DNA of 64,000 nt, taken from the NCBI GenBank assembly GCA_016793165.1, contig JAEULA010000018.1:1-64000 (forward strand), read 5' to 3'. This DNA comes from Alphaproteobacteria bacterium (GTDB lineage Bacteria > Pseudomonadota > Alphaproteobacteria > CACIAM-22H2). The notes under the pieces are model-generated. The model worked only from the letters and a program-made list of their open reading frames with translations, made no database searches and was not told the DNA's origin. A program made the position numbers and the translations under genes. Below are positions 1 through 9,408 of the stretch, piece by piece (position 1 is the first letter of the stretch; the number at the start of each line of letters is the position of its first letter).

Positions 1-853
1 TCGTGCCGAAGGTGCCATCGGTCATGTGGCGCCCTGCACGGCCCGCGATCTGCCCGAGCTCGGCCGCGCCGAGCCGGCGCGGATGGCGACCGTCGAACTT
101 CACCAGCTCGGCGAAGGCGACATGCTCGATGTCCATGTTGAGGCCCATGCCGATCGCATCCGTGGCGACGAGGTAGTCGACCTCGCCGGCCTGATACATC
201 GCGACCTGGGCGTTGCGCGTGCGCGGGCTGAGCGCTCCGAAGACCACCGCGGCACCGCCGCGCTGGCGACGGATCAGCTCCGCGATGCGATACACGTCGT
301 TGGCAGAGAACGCGACGACTGCCGAGCGGCGCGGCAGGCGCGTGATCTTCTTCGGCCCGGTGTAGCTCAGGGTCGAGAGCCGCGGCCGCTCGACGAACTC
401 GGCGTGCGGCACCAGGCGCCTGATGACGGGTTTGGCCGTCCCGGCGCCGAGGAACATCGTCTCGGCGTATCCGCGAGCATGCAGCAGGCGATCGGTGAAG
501 ACGTGCCCGCGCTCGCGATCGCCGATCAGCTGGATCTCGTCGACGGCGAGGAAGGCCACGTCGCGACCGCCGCCCATGCCGGCCAGCGGCATGGCTTCGG
601 TCGTGCACACGAACCAGCGCGCGCCGGGCGGCACGATGCGCTCCTCGCCGGTCACCAGCGCGACGTGCGGCGCGCCCTTGGCGCGGACGATGCGGTCGTA
701 GTTCTCCCGCGCGAGCAGCCGCAGCGGGAACCCGATCATCCCCGTGCTGTGGCCGAGCATCCGCTCGATCGCGAGATGCGTCTTGCCCGTGTTCGTCGGC
801 CCCAGGACGGCGACGACCCGCCCGCCGGCCGCGACTCCATGCGCGGAAGCCAT
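1..853 (-). CDS. SUV3-like DEAD/DEAH-type helicase, C-terminus off window
   Basis: ATP-dependent RNA/DNA helicase of the family related to mitochondrial SUV3, common in alphaproteobacteria. Reading leftward from the ATG at 853, a Walker A GPTNTGKT lies at residues 18-25, a Walker B DEIQLIGD at 105-112, and a motif VI-like QIAGRAGR close to the window edge. The N-terminal RecA core and most of the second core are therefore present; the gene runs off the left end, so its C-terminal part is not visible. This start was chosen because it sits just before the Walker A region, as in relatives. It is divergent from the binding protein at 983, with a 129-base shared upstream region. Family assignment is firm; the exact substrate is unknown. 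Confidence 0.88.
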   Translation of the reverse strand, partial: MASAHGVAAGGRVVAVLGPTNTGKTHLAIERMLGHSTGMIGFPLRLLARENYDRIVRAKGAPHVALVTGEERIVPPGARWFVCTTEAMPLAGMGGGRDVAFLAVDEIQLIGDRERGHVFTDRLLHARGYAETMFLGAGTAKPVIRRLVPHAEFVERPRLSTLSYTGPKKITRLPRRSAVVAFSANDVYRIAELIRRQRGGAAVVFGALSPRTRNAQVAMYQAGEVDYLVATDAIGMGLNMDIEHVAFAELVKFDGRHPRRLGAAELGQIAGRAGRHMTDGTFGT

Positions 854-982
854 GCCCGAAACATCGGGGCTGGCCCGACGGCTGGCAAGTGACGTCGTTC
901 CGACATCGCCGCCGGGCACGCACAGCCGCAACACTGATCTCTTGCCGCACGCGAGGACCGGACTGACACTGTCCCGCCCATC

Positions 983-2056
983 ATGCTTCCCCGCCGCCGC
1001 TTCCTGGCCGCCGGCACGCTGGCCGCAGCGTCGTCGGCCGTGGCGCCGCCCTCCGGCGCGCAGGCCGCCGAGCTGTACCCGGACGAGCGCGCGCTGCACG
1101 AGCTCGCGCGTCACGAAGGCCTGGTCGTGTCCCTGAACACCGCCGGCCCGCCGGCGTCCTGGGGCGCACAGGTGGCCGGCTTCCGGCGGCGTTATCCCGA
1201 GATCGACGTCGTCTTCAACGAGCTCGGCTCGGCCGGCACCGTCGCGGCGCTCGACCGCGCCCGCGCGCGTCCCGTTGCCGACACCGCGTTCTACTACGCG
1301 GCATCGGCCGCCGAGGCGGCGCGCCGCGGGCTGACTGCGGCGTACAAGCCGGTCAATTTCGAGCGGCTGCCGGGCGCCTTCCGCGACGCGGACGGCGAAT
1401 GGAGCGCGGTCTACGCGCTCGCCCTCGCCTTCATCGTGAACGCGCGGCTGGTGCGGTCGGTGCCGCGCTCCTGGGCCGACCTGCAGCGCGCCGAGCACCG
1501 CAATGCAGTCGTCTATCTCGATCCGCGCGCGACCGGCATCGGCCAGATGCTGTGCCTCGCCGCCGCCTTCGCTGCGGGCGGCGATCTCGAGGACGTCGCG
1601 CCCGGCCTCGACTACCTGGCGTCGCTGCACAAGGCCGGCAACGTGCTGCGCGTGCTCGCCACGTCGCCGCTCGAGGCGTTCCGCCGCGGCGAGATCCCGA
1701 TCTGGATCGGCTACGAGCACGAGGGGCTGCGCCTGCAGCGCGAATTCGGCGGCGATGCCGTGGCCGTGATCGTGCCCGCCGAGGCGTCGGTGGCCGCCCC
1801 GTTCGCGATGAGCCTGGTGCGCGGCGGCCCGAACACGAACGCCGCCCGGCTCTGGTTCAACTACCTGATGTCCGAGCCGGGCCAGGTCGGCTTCGCGGCG
1901 GCCGACCTCCGGCCGAGCGTGCCGGGGCTCGACCTGCACGCCGATCTCCAGCGCAGCCTGCCGCCCGCACCGCAGTTGCGGGCGCTCGACGTCGTGCGCG
2001 CGGCGGCGCGCAAGCAGGAGATCGACGGCCTCTGGACGCGGATCGCCGGCGGCTGA
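983..2056 (+). CDS. Orphan periplasmic solute-binding protein (iron/polyamine ABC type)
   Basis: A 357-residue extracellular solute-binding protein of the class that captures Fe(III), thiamine or polyamines for ABC importers. The N-terminus MLPRRRFLAAG is a twin-arginine-like leader followed by a hydrophobic Ala-rich stretch ending near residue 28 (GAQA). The mature part carries family-like segments such as FNELGSAGTVAALDRA, GIGQMLCLAAAFAAGG and LVRGGPNTNAARLWFNYLMS, the last typical of the C-terminal lobe. No permease or ATPase gene lies next to it, so it is either an orphan or works with a transporter elsewhere. The next gene is a TIM-barrel isomerase 152 bases on. The ligand cannot be read from the sequence. 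Confidence 0.85.
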   Translation: MLPRRRFLAAGTLAAASSAVAPPSGAQAAELYPDERALHELARHEGLVVSLNTAGPPASWGAQVAGFRRRYPEIDVVFNELGSAGTVAALDRARARPVADTAFYYAASAAEAARRGLTAAYKPVNFERLPGAFRDADGEWSAVYALALAFIVNARLVRSVPRSWADLQRAEHRNAVVYLDPRATGIGQMLCLAAAFAAGGDLEDVAPGLDYLASLHKAGNVLRVLATSPLEAFRRGEIPIWIGYEHEGLRLQREFGGDAVAVIVPAEASVAAPFAMSLVRGGPNTNAARLWFNYLMSEPGQVGFAAADLRPSVPGLDLHADLQRSLPPAPQLRALDVVRAAARKQEIDGLWTRIAGG

Positions 2057-2208
2057 CGACGCGGGCCGATGCGCCGCGCACGCGATCGGCGCGGGCCCCG
2101 GCGCCGCCGGCATGCCGCCCTTGCGGCGGACGGCGATTGACATCGCGCCGGCGCGCGGGCGCACTGCGGCCACGCCACGATGCACGCGATGCCAGGAATC
2201 CGTCCGCG

Positions 2209-3024
2209 ATGACACGACTCGTTTCCGTCGCCCATCTCACGCTGATCGAGCTCGACCCGCCCGAGATGGTCGCGGCCTGCGCCGCCGCGGGGTTCGATCG
2301 CATCGACCTGCGCCTGAAGCGCGCCACGCCGACCGATGCCGAGTATCCGATGTTCGGCGACACGCCGATGATGCGCGAGACCCGAAAGCGGCTTGCCGAC
2401 ACCGGGCTCCAGGTCGCGGGCGTCGAGATCATCCGGCTCAGGACGGACACCGACATCGATTCCTTCCTGCCGCTGTTCGAGGCGGGCCAGCGCCTCGGGG
2501 CAACACGGCTCAAGGTCGTCGCCGACGACGCCGACGAGGCGGCCGTGACGGCACGCTTCGCCGAGACATGCGAGAAGGCGGCACCCTTCGGCCTCGCCGT
2601 CGATATCGAGTTCCTGCCCTGGTCCGGCGTGCGCACCGTGGCCCAGGCGGTCCGCGTGGTGACCCGGGCCGGCCAGCCGAACGGCCACGTTCTGGTCGAC
2701 GCCCTGCATCTCGACCGCTCCGGCGGCGGGCCCGGCGATCTCGCCGGCCTCGATCGGCATCTGTTCGGCTACCTCGACCTCTGCGACGCGCCGGCCGCAC
2801 GCCCGACGACCACCGAGGCGATCATCCAGGAAGCGCGGGCCGAGCGCATGATCCCCGGCACCGGCGGCCTGCCGCTCGCCGAGCTGATCCGATGCTTCCC
2901 GGCGGATTTCCCGGTCTGCCTGGAAATCCCGATGAAGGCGGTCGCCCGTGAGATCGGCCTGTGGGAGCACGCCCGGCGCTGCGTCGACGGCACGCGGCGC
3001 TTCCTGGCCGCAAACGGGCTTTAG
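2209..3024 (+). CDS. Sugar phosphate isomerase/epimerase-like TIM-barrel protein
   Basis: A 271-residue protein of the xylose isomerase-like TIM-barrel (AP endonuclease 2) superfamily. The first strand VSVAHLTLIEL, the FDRIDLRL segment, VDIEFLPW near the middle and HVLVDALHLDRSGG, FGYLDLCDAP and VCLEIPM in the second half match the repeated beta strands that carry acidic and His metal ligands. Length fits the family. Such enzymes isomerise or epimerise sugars or sugar acids, usually with a divalent metal, in the cytoplasm; the substrate is not evident. The ATG at 2209 was chosen because it begins the first barrel strand; the open frame extends much further upstream without family features. 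It lies 109 bases before htpG, with no clear functional link. Confidence 0.82.
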   Translation: MTRLVSVAHLTLIELDPPEMVAACAAAGFDRIDLRLKRATPTDAEYPMFGDTPMMRETRKRLADTGLQVAGVEIIRLRTDTDIDSFLPLFEAGQRLGATRLKVVADDADEAAVTARFAETCEKAAPFGLAVDIEFLPWSGVRTVAQAVRVVTRAGQPNGHVLVDALHLDRSGGGPGDLAGLDRHLFGYLDLCDAPAARPTTTEAIIQEARAERMIPGTGGLPLAELIRCFPADFPVCLEIPMKAVAREIGLWEHARRCVDGTRRFLAANGL

Positions 3025-3133
3025 TGCGGCCGGGGCGAGCCCGCCGCCCTGCGGCGTGCGGTCTCCCCTCTTGCATGCGCCGCGGCCTTGCCCCAAATCG
3101 TCGCCGCTTCCAGCGCGAGACACGAGGACACCC

Positions 3134-4993
3134 ATGACCGAGACCAAGGCCGGCGAACGGCATGTCTTCCAGGCGGAGGTCAGCCGCCTTCTCGATATCG
3201 TCGCCCACTCCCTCTACTCCGACCGCCGCGTCTTCCTGCGCGAGCTGGTCTCCAACGCGGCCGACGCCTGCGACCGGCTCCGCTACGAAGCGCTGCAGAA
3301 GCCCGAGCTCACGGCCGACGATTCCGAGCTCAGGATCACCCTGGCGCCGGACAAGGACGGCCGCCGGCTGACCATCAGCGACAACGGCATCGGCATGAGC
3401 CGCGACGAGCTCGTCAGCCATCTCGGCACGATCGCGCGCTCCGGCACCGCCGCCTTCGTGAAGGGCCTCACCGGCGATTCGGCGAAGGACTTCGCGCTGA
3501 TCGGGCAGTTCGGCGTCGGCTTCTACGCCTCGTTCATGGTCGCCGATCGCGTCGAGGTCGTCTCGCGTCGCGCCGGTGGCGAGGAGGCCTGGCGCTGGAC
3601 CTCGGACGGTCGCGGCGAGTTCGCCGTCGAGCCCGCCAGCCGCGACCGGCGCGGCACCGACGTCATCCTGCATCTCAAGGAGGACGCGGCGGAGTTCGCG
3701 CAGGACGACAGCCTGCGCGCGATCGTCCGCGACTATGCCGACCACATCGCGGTGCCGGTGATGCTCGCGGGCGCGAAGCCCGAGACGCTCAACCAGGCCT
3801 CGGCCCTGTGGACGCGGGCGCGCAGCGAGATCACCGAGCAGCAATACGCCGAGTTCTATCGCCACCTCTCGCACCGCTTCGACGAGCCCTGGGCGACCAT
3901 CCATTGGCGCGCCGAGGGCCGCATCGAATACACGGGCCTGCTGTTCGTCCCCGGCGAGGCGCCCTTCGACCTCTACCATCCCGACCGCAAGCACGGGGTG
4001 AAGCTCTACGTCCGGCGCGTCTTCATCACCGACAAGGCCGAGGAGCTGCTGCCGCGCTGGCTGCGCTTCGTCAGCGGCGTCGTCGACTCCGCCGACCTCC
4101 CGCTCAACGTCAGCCGCGAGATGCTGCAGAACAACCCCGTCGTGCGGCTGATGCGGCAGGGCCTGGTCGGCAAGCTGCTCGCCGAGCTCGAGAAGCGCGC
4201 GAAGGACGACGGGTATGCCGGCTTCTGGTCGAAGTTCGGCCCGGTCGTGAAGGAGGGCATCGTCCAGGACGCCGAGCATCGCGACCGGCTGCTCGCGCTG
4301 TGCCGCTTCGCCTCGACGGGCGGCGACGCGCCGACCAGCCTCGCCGACTATGTCGGCCGCATGAAGGAGGGCCAGGAGGCCATCTACTACGTGACCGGCG
4401 AGGACCCGGCCGCGATGCGGCGCCTGCCGCAGCTCGAGGGCTACGTGAAGCGCGGCGTCGAGGTGCTGCTGCTCGCGGACGCAGTCGACGACTTCTGGCT
4501 GACCCATGTGCGCGAGTTCCAGGGCAAGCCCCTGCGGTCGGTGACCCGCGGAAGCGACGATCTCGCGAAGATCAAGGGCGTCGACGAGAAGCCCGACGAG
4601 GCGCCGCCGGCCGGCGAGTTCGACGCGCTGATCGCGCTGCTCAAGCTCGGGCTCGAGAACGACGTCAAGGACGTGCGGCTGTCCCAGCGCCTGGAGGACA
4701 GCGCGGTCTGCCTGGTGGCGGACGAGCGCGACCTCGACATCCATCTCGAGCGCCTTCTGCGCCAGCACAAGCAGCTCGACGCCGGCGCCAAGCGCATCCT
4801 CGAGATCAATCCGCGCCATCCCGTCATCCGGGCGCTCGCCGCCGCGGCGGGCAAGGAGGGCGGCGGCGACAAGGTCACCGAGGCCGGCCGGGTGCTGGTC
4901 GATCAGGCCCGCCTGGCGGCAGGCGATCCGATCCCCGATCCCGCCGCCTTCGCGCGGCGGCTGGAGACCGTGCTGCTCCGCGGACTCGGTTAA
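3134..4993 (+). CDS. htpG: Molecular chaperone HtpG (Hsp90)
   Basis: Cytosolic Hsp90-family chaperone, 619 residues, close to the usual bacterial length. The GHKL ATPase domain shows the catalytic Glu37 in RELVSNAADA, DNGIGM at 83-88, GTIARSGT around 98-105 and the lid motif GQFGVGFYASF at 124-134. The middle domain has the conserved NVSREMLQ segment, and the C-terminal dimerisation domain ends NPRHP then a short tail. The start is the ATG at 3134, giving METxKxER-type N-terminus MTETKAGERHVFQAEVSRLL typical of HtpG. It stands alone between an isomerase gene and the kynurenine unit. No heat-shock promoter was recognised with confidence. Assignment is secure. Confidence 0.97.
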   Translation: MTETKAGERHVFQAEVSRLLDIVAHSLYSDRRVFLRELVSNAADACDRLRYEALQKPELTADDSELRITLAPDKDGRRLTISDNGIGMSRDELVSHLGTIARSGTAAFVKGLTGDSAKDFALIGQFGVGFYASFMVADRVEVVSRRAGGEEAWRWTSDGRGEFAVEPASRDRRGTDVILHLKEDAAEFAQDDSLRAIVRDYADHIAVPVMLAGAKPETLNQASALWTRARSEITEQQYAEFYRHLSHRFDEPWATIHWRAEGRIEYTGLLFVPGEAPFDLYHPDRKHGVKLYVRRVFITDKAEELLPRWLRFVSGVVDSADLPLNVSREMLQNNPVVRLMRQGLVGKLLAELEKRAKDDGYAGFWSKFGPVVKEGIVQDAEHRDRLLALCRFASTGGDAPTSLADYVGRMKEGQEAIYYVTGEDPAAMRRLPQLEGYVKRGVEVLLLADAVDDFWLTHVREFQGKPLRSVTRGSDDLAKIKGVDEKPDEAPPAGEFDALIALLKLGLENDVKDVRLSQRLEDSAVCLVADERDLDIHLERLLRQHKQLDAGAKRILEINPRHPVIRALAAAAGKEGGGDKVTEAGRVLVDQARLAAGDPIPDPAAFARRLETVLLRGLG

Positions 4994-5030
4994 CCGTCCC
5001 TAAGTCATCCCCGGCGTATCCAGGGTCGTC

Positions 5031-5053
5031 CGCCGCACTCCGCCCGTGCGGCG
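5031..5053 (+). terminator. Possible stem-loop after htpG
   Basis: An 8-base perfect stem CGCCGCAC / GTGCGGCG around a 7-base loop lies 37 bases after the htpG stop and 24 bases before the next start. There is no following T run, so it may be a weak terminator or simply a structured spacer. Confidence 0.35.
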
Positions 5054-5076
5054 AGGCGACCTTCAGGAGCCGGCCC

Positions 5077-5571
5077 GTGAGTGACGTCGCGACCATCGAT
5101 GCCGAGTTCGCCGCGTGGCAGGAACGCGTGCGCGGCAAGAACATCTGCGAAACGTCGCTGCTGGCCACCGACTATCTCAACCACTTCAACGAGGTGGTGA
5201 TGCTGATCGGCATGGTGCCCGACATGGCCGAGGTGCTCGAGGACGCCAAGGGCTGGAAGCCCAAGAGCTATGCCGACCATTTCCGCGACTCCGGGTTCTC
5301 GGCGAAGGAGGTCGCGATCGAGGCCTACGAGCACAGCCCGCGGCAGTTCCGCGAGCCGTTCGACCAGACGGTCGCACGACTCAACGACGGCGTGGCGTGG
5401 TCGGTTGCCAGGCTGGAGCAGCTCGTCGCCAAGGGCGACGCCGACCGCATCCGGCACTTCGCCGAGGAAAGCTCCCGCCAGCTGCAGAAGCTGATCGAGT
5501 TCGCCTCCGCGATCATCAATGGCAACACGCTGAACCAGGGCGAGATCGACCAGGTCCTGCGCCGGCGCTAG
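5077..5571 (+). CDS. Conserved hypothetical protein leading the kynU-kynA unit
   Basis: A 164-residue soluble protein that I do not recognise. It begins at a GTG at 5077, preceded by CAGGAG about 8 bases upstream, and starts [20 protein letters not shown]. It is rich in predicted helix, has no signal peptide or membrane segment, and contains runs such as [20 protein letters not shown] and [20 protein letters not shown] that suggest a small alpha-helical bundle. It ends 29 bases before kynU on the same strand, so co-transcription is likely. A role in tryptophan breakdown is only inference from position. The missing formamidase of the pathway is not an obvious match: no His-Gly-Gly or metal-site pattern is seen. 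Confidence 0.8.
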   Translation: MSDVATIDAEFAAWQERVRGKNICETSLLATDYLNHFNEVVMLIGMVPDMAEVLEDAKGWKPKSYADHFRDSGFSAKEVAIEAYEHSPRQFREPFDQTVARLNDGVAWSVARLEQLVAKGDADRIRHFAEESSRQLQKLIEFASAIINGNTLNQGEIDQVLRRR

Positions 5572-5600
5572 ACTCCGCGAGCCCCAGACGCGGAGCTCGA

Positions 5601-6839
5601 ATGCCGACAGACCTCGCCGCCTGCGAAGCCCTGGATCGCGCCGACCCGCTGGCCCGGCACCGCGACGCCTTCGAGCTTCCCGCCGGCCTGGTCTATCTCG
5701 ACGGCAATTCGCTGGGCGCGCTGCCCCGGGCGACCGCCGCGCGCGTCGCCGACGTCATCCGTCGCGAGTGGGGCCAGGACCTCATCACGAGCTGGAACAA
5801 GGCGGGCTGGATCGACCTGCCAAGGCGCGTCGGCGACAAGATCGGCCGGCTGGTGGGCGCCGCCCCGGGCGAGGTGATCGTCGCCGACTCGACATCGATC
5901 AACGTATTCAAGGTCCTCGCGGCGGCGCTGGCGCTTCGGCCCGATCGCCGGACGATCCTCTCCGACTCCGGGAACTTCCCGACCGACCTGTACATGGCCC
6001 AGGGTCTCGCAGCGCTGCGTGCGGACGGTCGTCGCCTGCGGCTCGAGGCGCCGGAGGACGTCGCCGCGGCGATCGACGACGACACCGCCGTCGTCATGCT
6101 CACCGAGGTCGACTACCGCACGGGACGCCTGCACGACATGGCGGCGATCACGGCCGCCGCGCAGGCCAGGGGCGCGCTCATGCTCTGGGACCTCGCGCAC
6201 TCGGCCGGCGCCTTTCCCGTCGATCTCGCGCGCTGCAACGCCGACTTCGCCGTGGGCTGCGGCTACAAGTACCTCAACGGCGGGCCCGGGGCGCCGGCCT
6301 TCGTCTACGTCGCGGCGCGCCACCAGGATTCGTTCCGCCAGCCGCTGTCGGGATGGCTGGGCCACGCGGCCCCTTTCGCCTTCGACACCAGCTACGCTCC
6401 TGCCCGCGGCATCGGGCGCTATCTCTGCGGCACGCCGCCGATCCTGTCGCTGGTCGCGCTCGAGTGCGGGGTCGACACGCTGCTCGAAGCGGACATGTCG
6501 GCGATCCGGGCGAAGTCCGAGCGCATGACCGCGCTGTTCATCGATCTGGTCGAGCGCCTGTGCGCCGGCCACGGGCTCGAGCTCGCCAGTCCGCGCGCGG
6601 CCGCGCGGCGCGGCAGCCAGGTCAGCTTCCGCCACCCCGAGGGCTACGCGATCATGCAGGCGCTGATCGCGCGCGGCGTCATCGGCGACTTCCGCGCCCC
6701 GGACATCCTGCGCTTCGGCTTCACACCGCTCTATCTGCGCCACGTCGACGTCTGGCGCGCCGCCGACACGCTGCGCGACGTCCTGGCGACGCGCGCCTGG
6801 GACGCGCCGCGGTTCCGGACGCGCGCGGCCGTGACGTGA
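5601..6839 (+). CDS. kynU: Kynureninase
   Basis: PLP-dependent hydrolase that cleaves kynurenine to anthranilate and alanine. The 412-residue length matches the family. The N-terminus has [12 protein letters not shown] at about 31-42, the PLP-contacting [10 protein letters not shown] puts Asp197 in place, and the Schiff-base lysine is Lys223 in [10 protein letters not shown]. The segment [16 protein letters not shown] is also characteristic. The ATG at 5601 gives a normal N-terminus. It lies between the unknown 164-residue protein and kynA (40-base gap), consistent with one operon running tryptophan to kynurenine to anthranilate. No kynB formamidase is present in the window. Confidence 0.96.
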   Translation: MPTDLAACEALDRADPLARHRDAFELPAGLVYLDGNSLGALPRATAARVADVIRREWGQDLITSWNKAGWIDLPRRVGDKIGRLVGAAPGEVIVADSTSINVFKVLAAALALRPDRRTILSDSGNFPTDLYMAQGLAALRADGRRLRLEAPEDVAAAIDDDTAVVMLTEVDYRTGRLHDMAAITAAAQARGALMLWDLAHSAGAFPVDLARCNADFAVGCGYKYLNGGPGAPAFVYVAARHQDSFRQPLSGWLGHAAPFAFDTSYAPARGIGRYLCGTPPILSLVALECGVDTLLEADMSAIRAKSERMTALFIDLVERLCAGHGLELASPRAAARRGSQVSFRHPEGYAIMQALIARGVIGDFRAPDILRFGFTPLYLRHVDVWRAADTLRDVLATRAWDAPRFRTRAAVT

Positions 6840-6879
6840 CCACGGCGAGATCCGGCTCCCCGACAGGCGAGGCCCAGGC

Positions 6880-7725
6880 ATGAGCGAGCAGGATCCGGTC
6901 GCAGGAAAGGCGCCGAAGGGCGCGCATCTCGATTTCGCGGGGGAGATGTCCTACGGCGACTATCTCGCGCTCGACCAACTGCTCGCCGCGCAGCGCCCGC
7001 TGTCGCAGAACCACAACGAGCTCCTGTTCATCGTCCAGCACCAGACGACCGAACTCTGGATGAAGCTCGTGCTGCACGAGCTCGACGCGGCGCGCGACCA
7101 CATAAGGCGCGATGCGCTGCAGCCGGCGTTCAAGATGCTGGCGCGGGTGAGCCGCGTTATGGGCCAGCTGATCCAGGCCTGGGACGTGCTCGCGACCCTG
7201 ACTCCGTCGGAGTACATGGATTTCCGCCACCGGCTCGGAAAGTCCTCCGGTTTCCAGTCGCACCAGTACCGGATGATCGAGTTCACCCTCGGGAACAAGA
7301 ACGCGGCGATGGCGGCGCCGTTCCGCCATGCGCCCGCCGTGCATGCGGCGGTCGAGGCCGCGCTCGCCGCGCCGTCGCTCTACGACGAGGCCGTGCGGCT
7401 GCTCGCGCGCCGCGGCTTCGCGCTCGACCCGGCCTGCGTCGCGCGCGACTGGCGCCTGCCCTACGCCGCGAACGCCTCGGTCGAGGCCGCCTGGACGGCG
7501 GTCTATCGCGACACCGCGCAGCACTGGGATCTCTACGAGCTCGCCGAGGAGCTGGTAGATCTCGAGGACTATTTCCGGCAATGGCGGTTTCGTCATGTGA
7601 CCACGGTCGAGCGGATCATCGGCTTCAAGACCGGCACCGGGGGCACCGAGGGCGTCCAGTACCTCCGGCGCATGCTCGCCGTGCGCCTGTTCCCCGAACT
7701 CTGGGACTTGCGCACTTCGCTCTAG
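6880..7725 (+). CDS. kynA: Tryptophan 2,3-dioxygenase
   Basis: Heme enzyme that opens the indole ring of L-tryptophan to N-formylkynurenine, the first step of the pathway completed here by kynU. The 281-residue protein shows the TDO signatures [20 protein letters not shown] near residue 40, [12 protein letters not shown] near 126, and [19 protein letters not shown] at the C-terminal end, where His239 is the expected proximal heme ligand and the GTGGT loop closes over substrate. Length and motif order are normal for bacterial TDO. It follows kynU by 40 bases on the same strand. Confidence 0.97.
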   Translation: MSEQDPVAGKAPKGAHLDFAGEMSYGDYLALDQLLAAQRPLSQNHNELLFIVQHQTTELWMKLVLHELDAARDHIRRDALQPAFKMLARVSRVMGQLIQAWDVLATLTPSEYMDFRHRLGKSSGFQSHQYRMIEFTLGNKNAAMAAPFRHAPAVHAAVEAALAAPSLYDEAVRLLARRGFALDPACVARDWRLPYAANASVEAAWTAVYRDTAQHWDLYELAEELVDLEDYFRQWRFRHVTTVERIIGFKTGTGGTEGVQYLRRMLAVRLFPELWDLRTSL

Positions 7726-7799
7726 GCTTCTACGTGTCTCGGCCCGGGCCAAGCGTGTGGATGCGCGCCCGCCCGTCGCACACAAGCCTGGAGGAAAAA

Positions 7800-8408
7800 A
7801 TGGCTTTCTCGCTGATGAAGCTGCCCTACGCCGATACGGCACTCGACCCCGTGATCTCCGCGCGGACGATCTCGTTCCATCACGGCATGCACCACAAGAC
7901 CTACGTCGACAATCTCAACAAGCTCGTCGAGAACGACCCGATGTCGTCGATGTCGCTGGTCGACATCGTGAAGGCGGTCGCGGGCAAGGCCGACAAGGTC
8001 GGGCACTTCAACAACGCCGGCCAGGTGTTCAACCACGACTTCTACTGGAACAGCCTGAAGCCGAACGGCGGCGGGCAGCCGGGCGGCGCGCTCAAGTCGC
8101 AGATCGATTCCGACCTCGGCGGCTACGACAAGTTCAAGGCCGACCTCCACGCTGCGGCGCTGGGCCAGTTCGGCTCGGGCTGGGCCTGGCTCGTGTGGAA
8201 GACCAAGGAGAAGAAGCTCGCCATCGAGAAGACGGCGAACGCCGACACGCCGATCGCGCGCGGCGACGCGCCGATCCTGACGATCGACGTGTGGGAGCAC
8301 GCCTACTACCTCGACCACCAGAACCGCCGCGCCGCCTATGCGACCGCGGTGATCGAGAAGCTGCTGAACTGGGACTTCGCCGCCGAGCAGTTCGCGAAGG
8401 CGAAGTAA
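7800..8408 (+). CDS. sodB: Cytosolic iron superoxide dismutase
   Basis: A 202-residue superoxide dismutase that converts superoxide to peroxide and oxygen. Metal ligands are His27, His79, Asp164 and His168 (FHHGMHHKTY, FNHDFYW, DVWEHAYY). The outer-sphere Gln75 in NNAGQVFNH and the Ala in TANADTP point to the Fe rather than Mn type. There is no leader peptide. The ATG at 7800 follows a strong GGAGG ribosome site six bases away. A hairpin with a T-rich tail closes the gene at 8441-8481. A Tat-exported paralog follows at 8631. Confidence 0.95.
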   Translation: MAFSLMKLPYADTALDPVISARTISFHHGMHHKTYVDNLNKLVENDPMSSMSLVDIVKAVAGKADKVGHFNNAGQVFNHDFYWNSLKPNGGGQPGGALKSQIDSDLGGYDKFKADLHAAALGQFGSGWAWLVWKTKEKKLAIEKTANADTPIARGDAPILTIDVWEHAYYLDHQNRRAAYATAVIEKLLNWDFAAEQFAKAK

Positions 8409-8440
8409 TCCGCGTCGCGCCGGACCCCGTCGTCCGGCTC

Positions 8441-8481
8441 CCGCCCCTGTCGCGCGCCGCGCGGCAGGGGCGGTTTCGTTT
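8441..8481 (+). terminator. Rho-independent terminator after sodB
   Basis: A 14-base stem with one G-T wobble, CCGCCCCTGTCGCG pairing with CGCGGCAGGGGCGG across a 5-base loop, is followed at once by TTTCGTTT. It starts 33 bases after the sodB stop and separates it from the second SOD gene. Confidence 0.8.
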
Positions 8482-8630
8482 CCGGCCCCGTCGTCCGGGC
8501 ACGCACCGCGCCTCGACCGCGACATGCCCGCCTCGTCGCGACTTGCGCGGGCCGCGGCCGCGGCCTAGGTGTCGAGGCCGAAGCGCCGATCGCAGGGGGC
8601 CGGCGCCGCTCGCATCTCCGGGAGGACACG

Positions 8631-9356
8631 ATGACGACGATCCACTTCACGCGCCGCCGCATCCTGAGCGGCGCGGCCTTGGGCCTCGTCGCGGGGGCGA
8701 CGGGTCGCCTCGCGGCGCCCGCGATCGCGCAGGCCCGCGCGCCCTACACGCTCCCGGCGCTGCCGTATTCGGACACCGGCCTCGACCCGGTGATCTCCGC
8801 GCGCACGATCTCCTTCCACTACGGGATCCATCACAAGGCCTATCTCGACAATCTCAACAAGCTGGTCGAGAACGACCCGCTCGGCGAGATGTCGCTCGAG
8901 CAGCTGATCAGGTCGGTGGCGGTCAACCCCAACCGCGTGGCCCACTTCAACAACGCGGGCCAGGTCTTCAATCACAACTTCTACTGGGCGAGCCTGCGCC
9001 CGAACGGTGGCGGCGCCCCGACCGGCGCGCTGCTGGCGCAGATCGAGAAGGACCTCGGCGGGCTCGAGAAGTTCAAGGCCGACTTCGCCGCGACGGCGAA
9101 CGGCGTCTTCGGCAGCGGCTGGGGATGGCTGGTCTGGAACCCGCGCGACAAGAAGCTCGGCCTCTCGCGCACCTCGAACGCCGACACCCCAATCGTTCGC
9201 GGCGACGTTCCCCTGCTGACGATCGACGTGTGGGAGCACGCCTACTACCTCGACTACCAGAACCGGCGCGCGGCCTACACCGCGGCGGTTATCGACAAGC
9301 TGATCAATTGGGACTGGGCCGCGCAGCAGTTCGACAAGGCGCTGAAGGCCGGCTGA
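8631..9356 (+). CDS. Tat-exported Fe superoxide dismutase
   Basis: A second Fe-type superoxide dismutase of 241 residues. It differs from the neighbour by about 35 extra N-terminal residues containing FTRRRILSGAALGL and ending APAIAQA, a twin-arginine leader with a cleavage-like AxA. The mature domain keeps all metal ligands (FHYGIHHKAY, FNHNFYW, DVWEHAYY) and the Fe-type GQVFNH and SNADTP segments. Export of a folded, metal-loaded enzyme would place it in the periplasm to meet external superoxide. Long shared stretches with the gene at 7800 indicate a local duplication. The genes have separate transcription signals, since a terminator lies between them. Confidence 0.92.
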   Translation: MTTIHFTRRRILSGAALGLVAGATGRLAAPAIAQARAPYTLPALPYSDTGLDPVISARTISFHYGIHHKAYLDNLNKLVENDPLGEMSLEQLIRSVAVNPNRVAHFNNAGQVFNHNFYWASLRPNGGGAPTGALLAQIEKDLGGLEKFKADFAATANGVFGSGWGWLVWNPRDKKLGLSRTSNADTPIVRGDVPLLTIDVWEHAYYLDYQNRRAAYTAAVIDKLINWDWAAQQFDKALKAG

Positions 9357-9376
9357 CCGCGACGACGCCGCTCCGC

Positions 9377-9395
9377 CCCGGCGCCGCGCGCCGGG
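9377..9395. terminator. Hairpin between convergent genes
   Basis: Perfect 8-base stem CCCGGCGC / GCGCCGGG with a CGC loop in the 52-base gap between the convergent exported SOD and the DUF1223 gene. No T run on either side; a bidirectional terminator is plausible from position only. Confidence 0.35.
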
Positions 9396-9408
9396 TCGCG
9401 GCGGGGGC

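Noticed and set aside
2822..4819. 665-codon leftward frame opposite htpG
   Set aside because: No family features, and htpG on the + strand is complete with all Hsp90 motifs.
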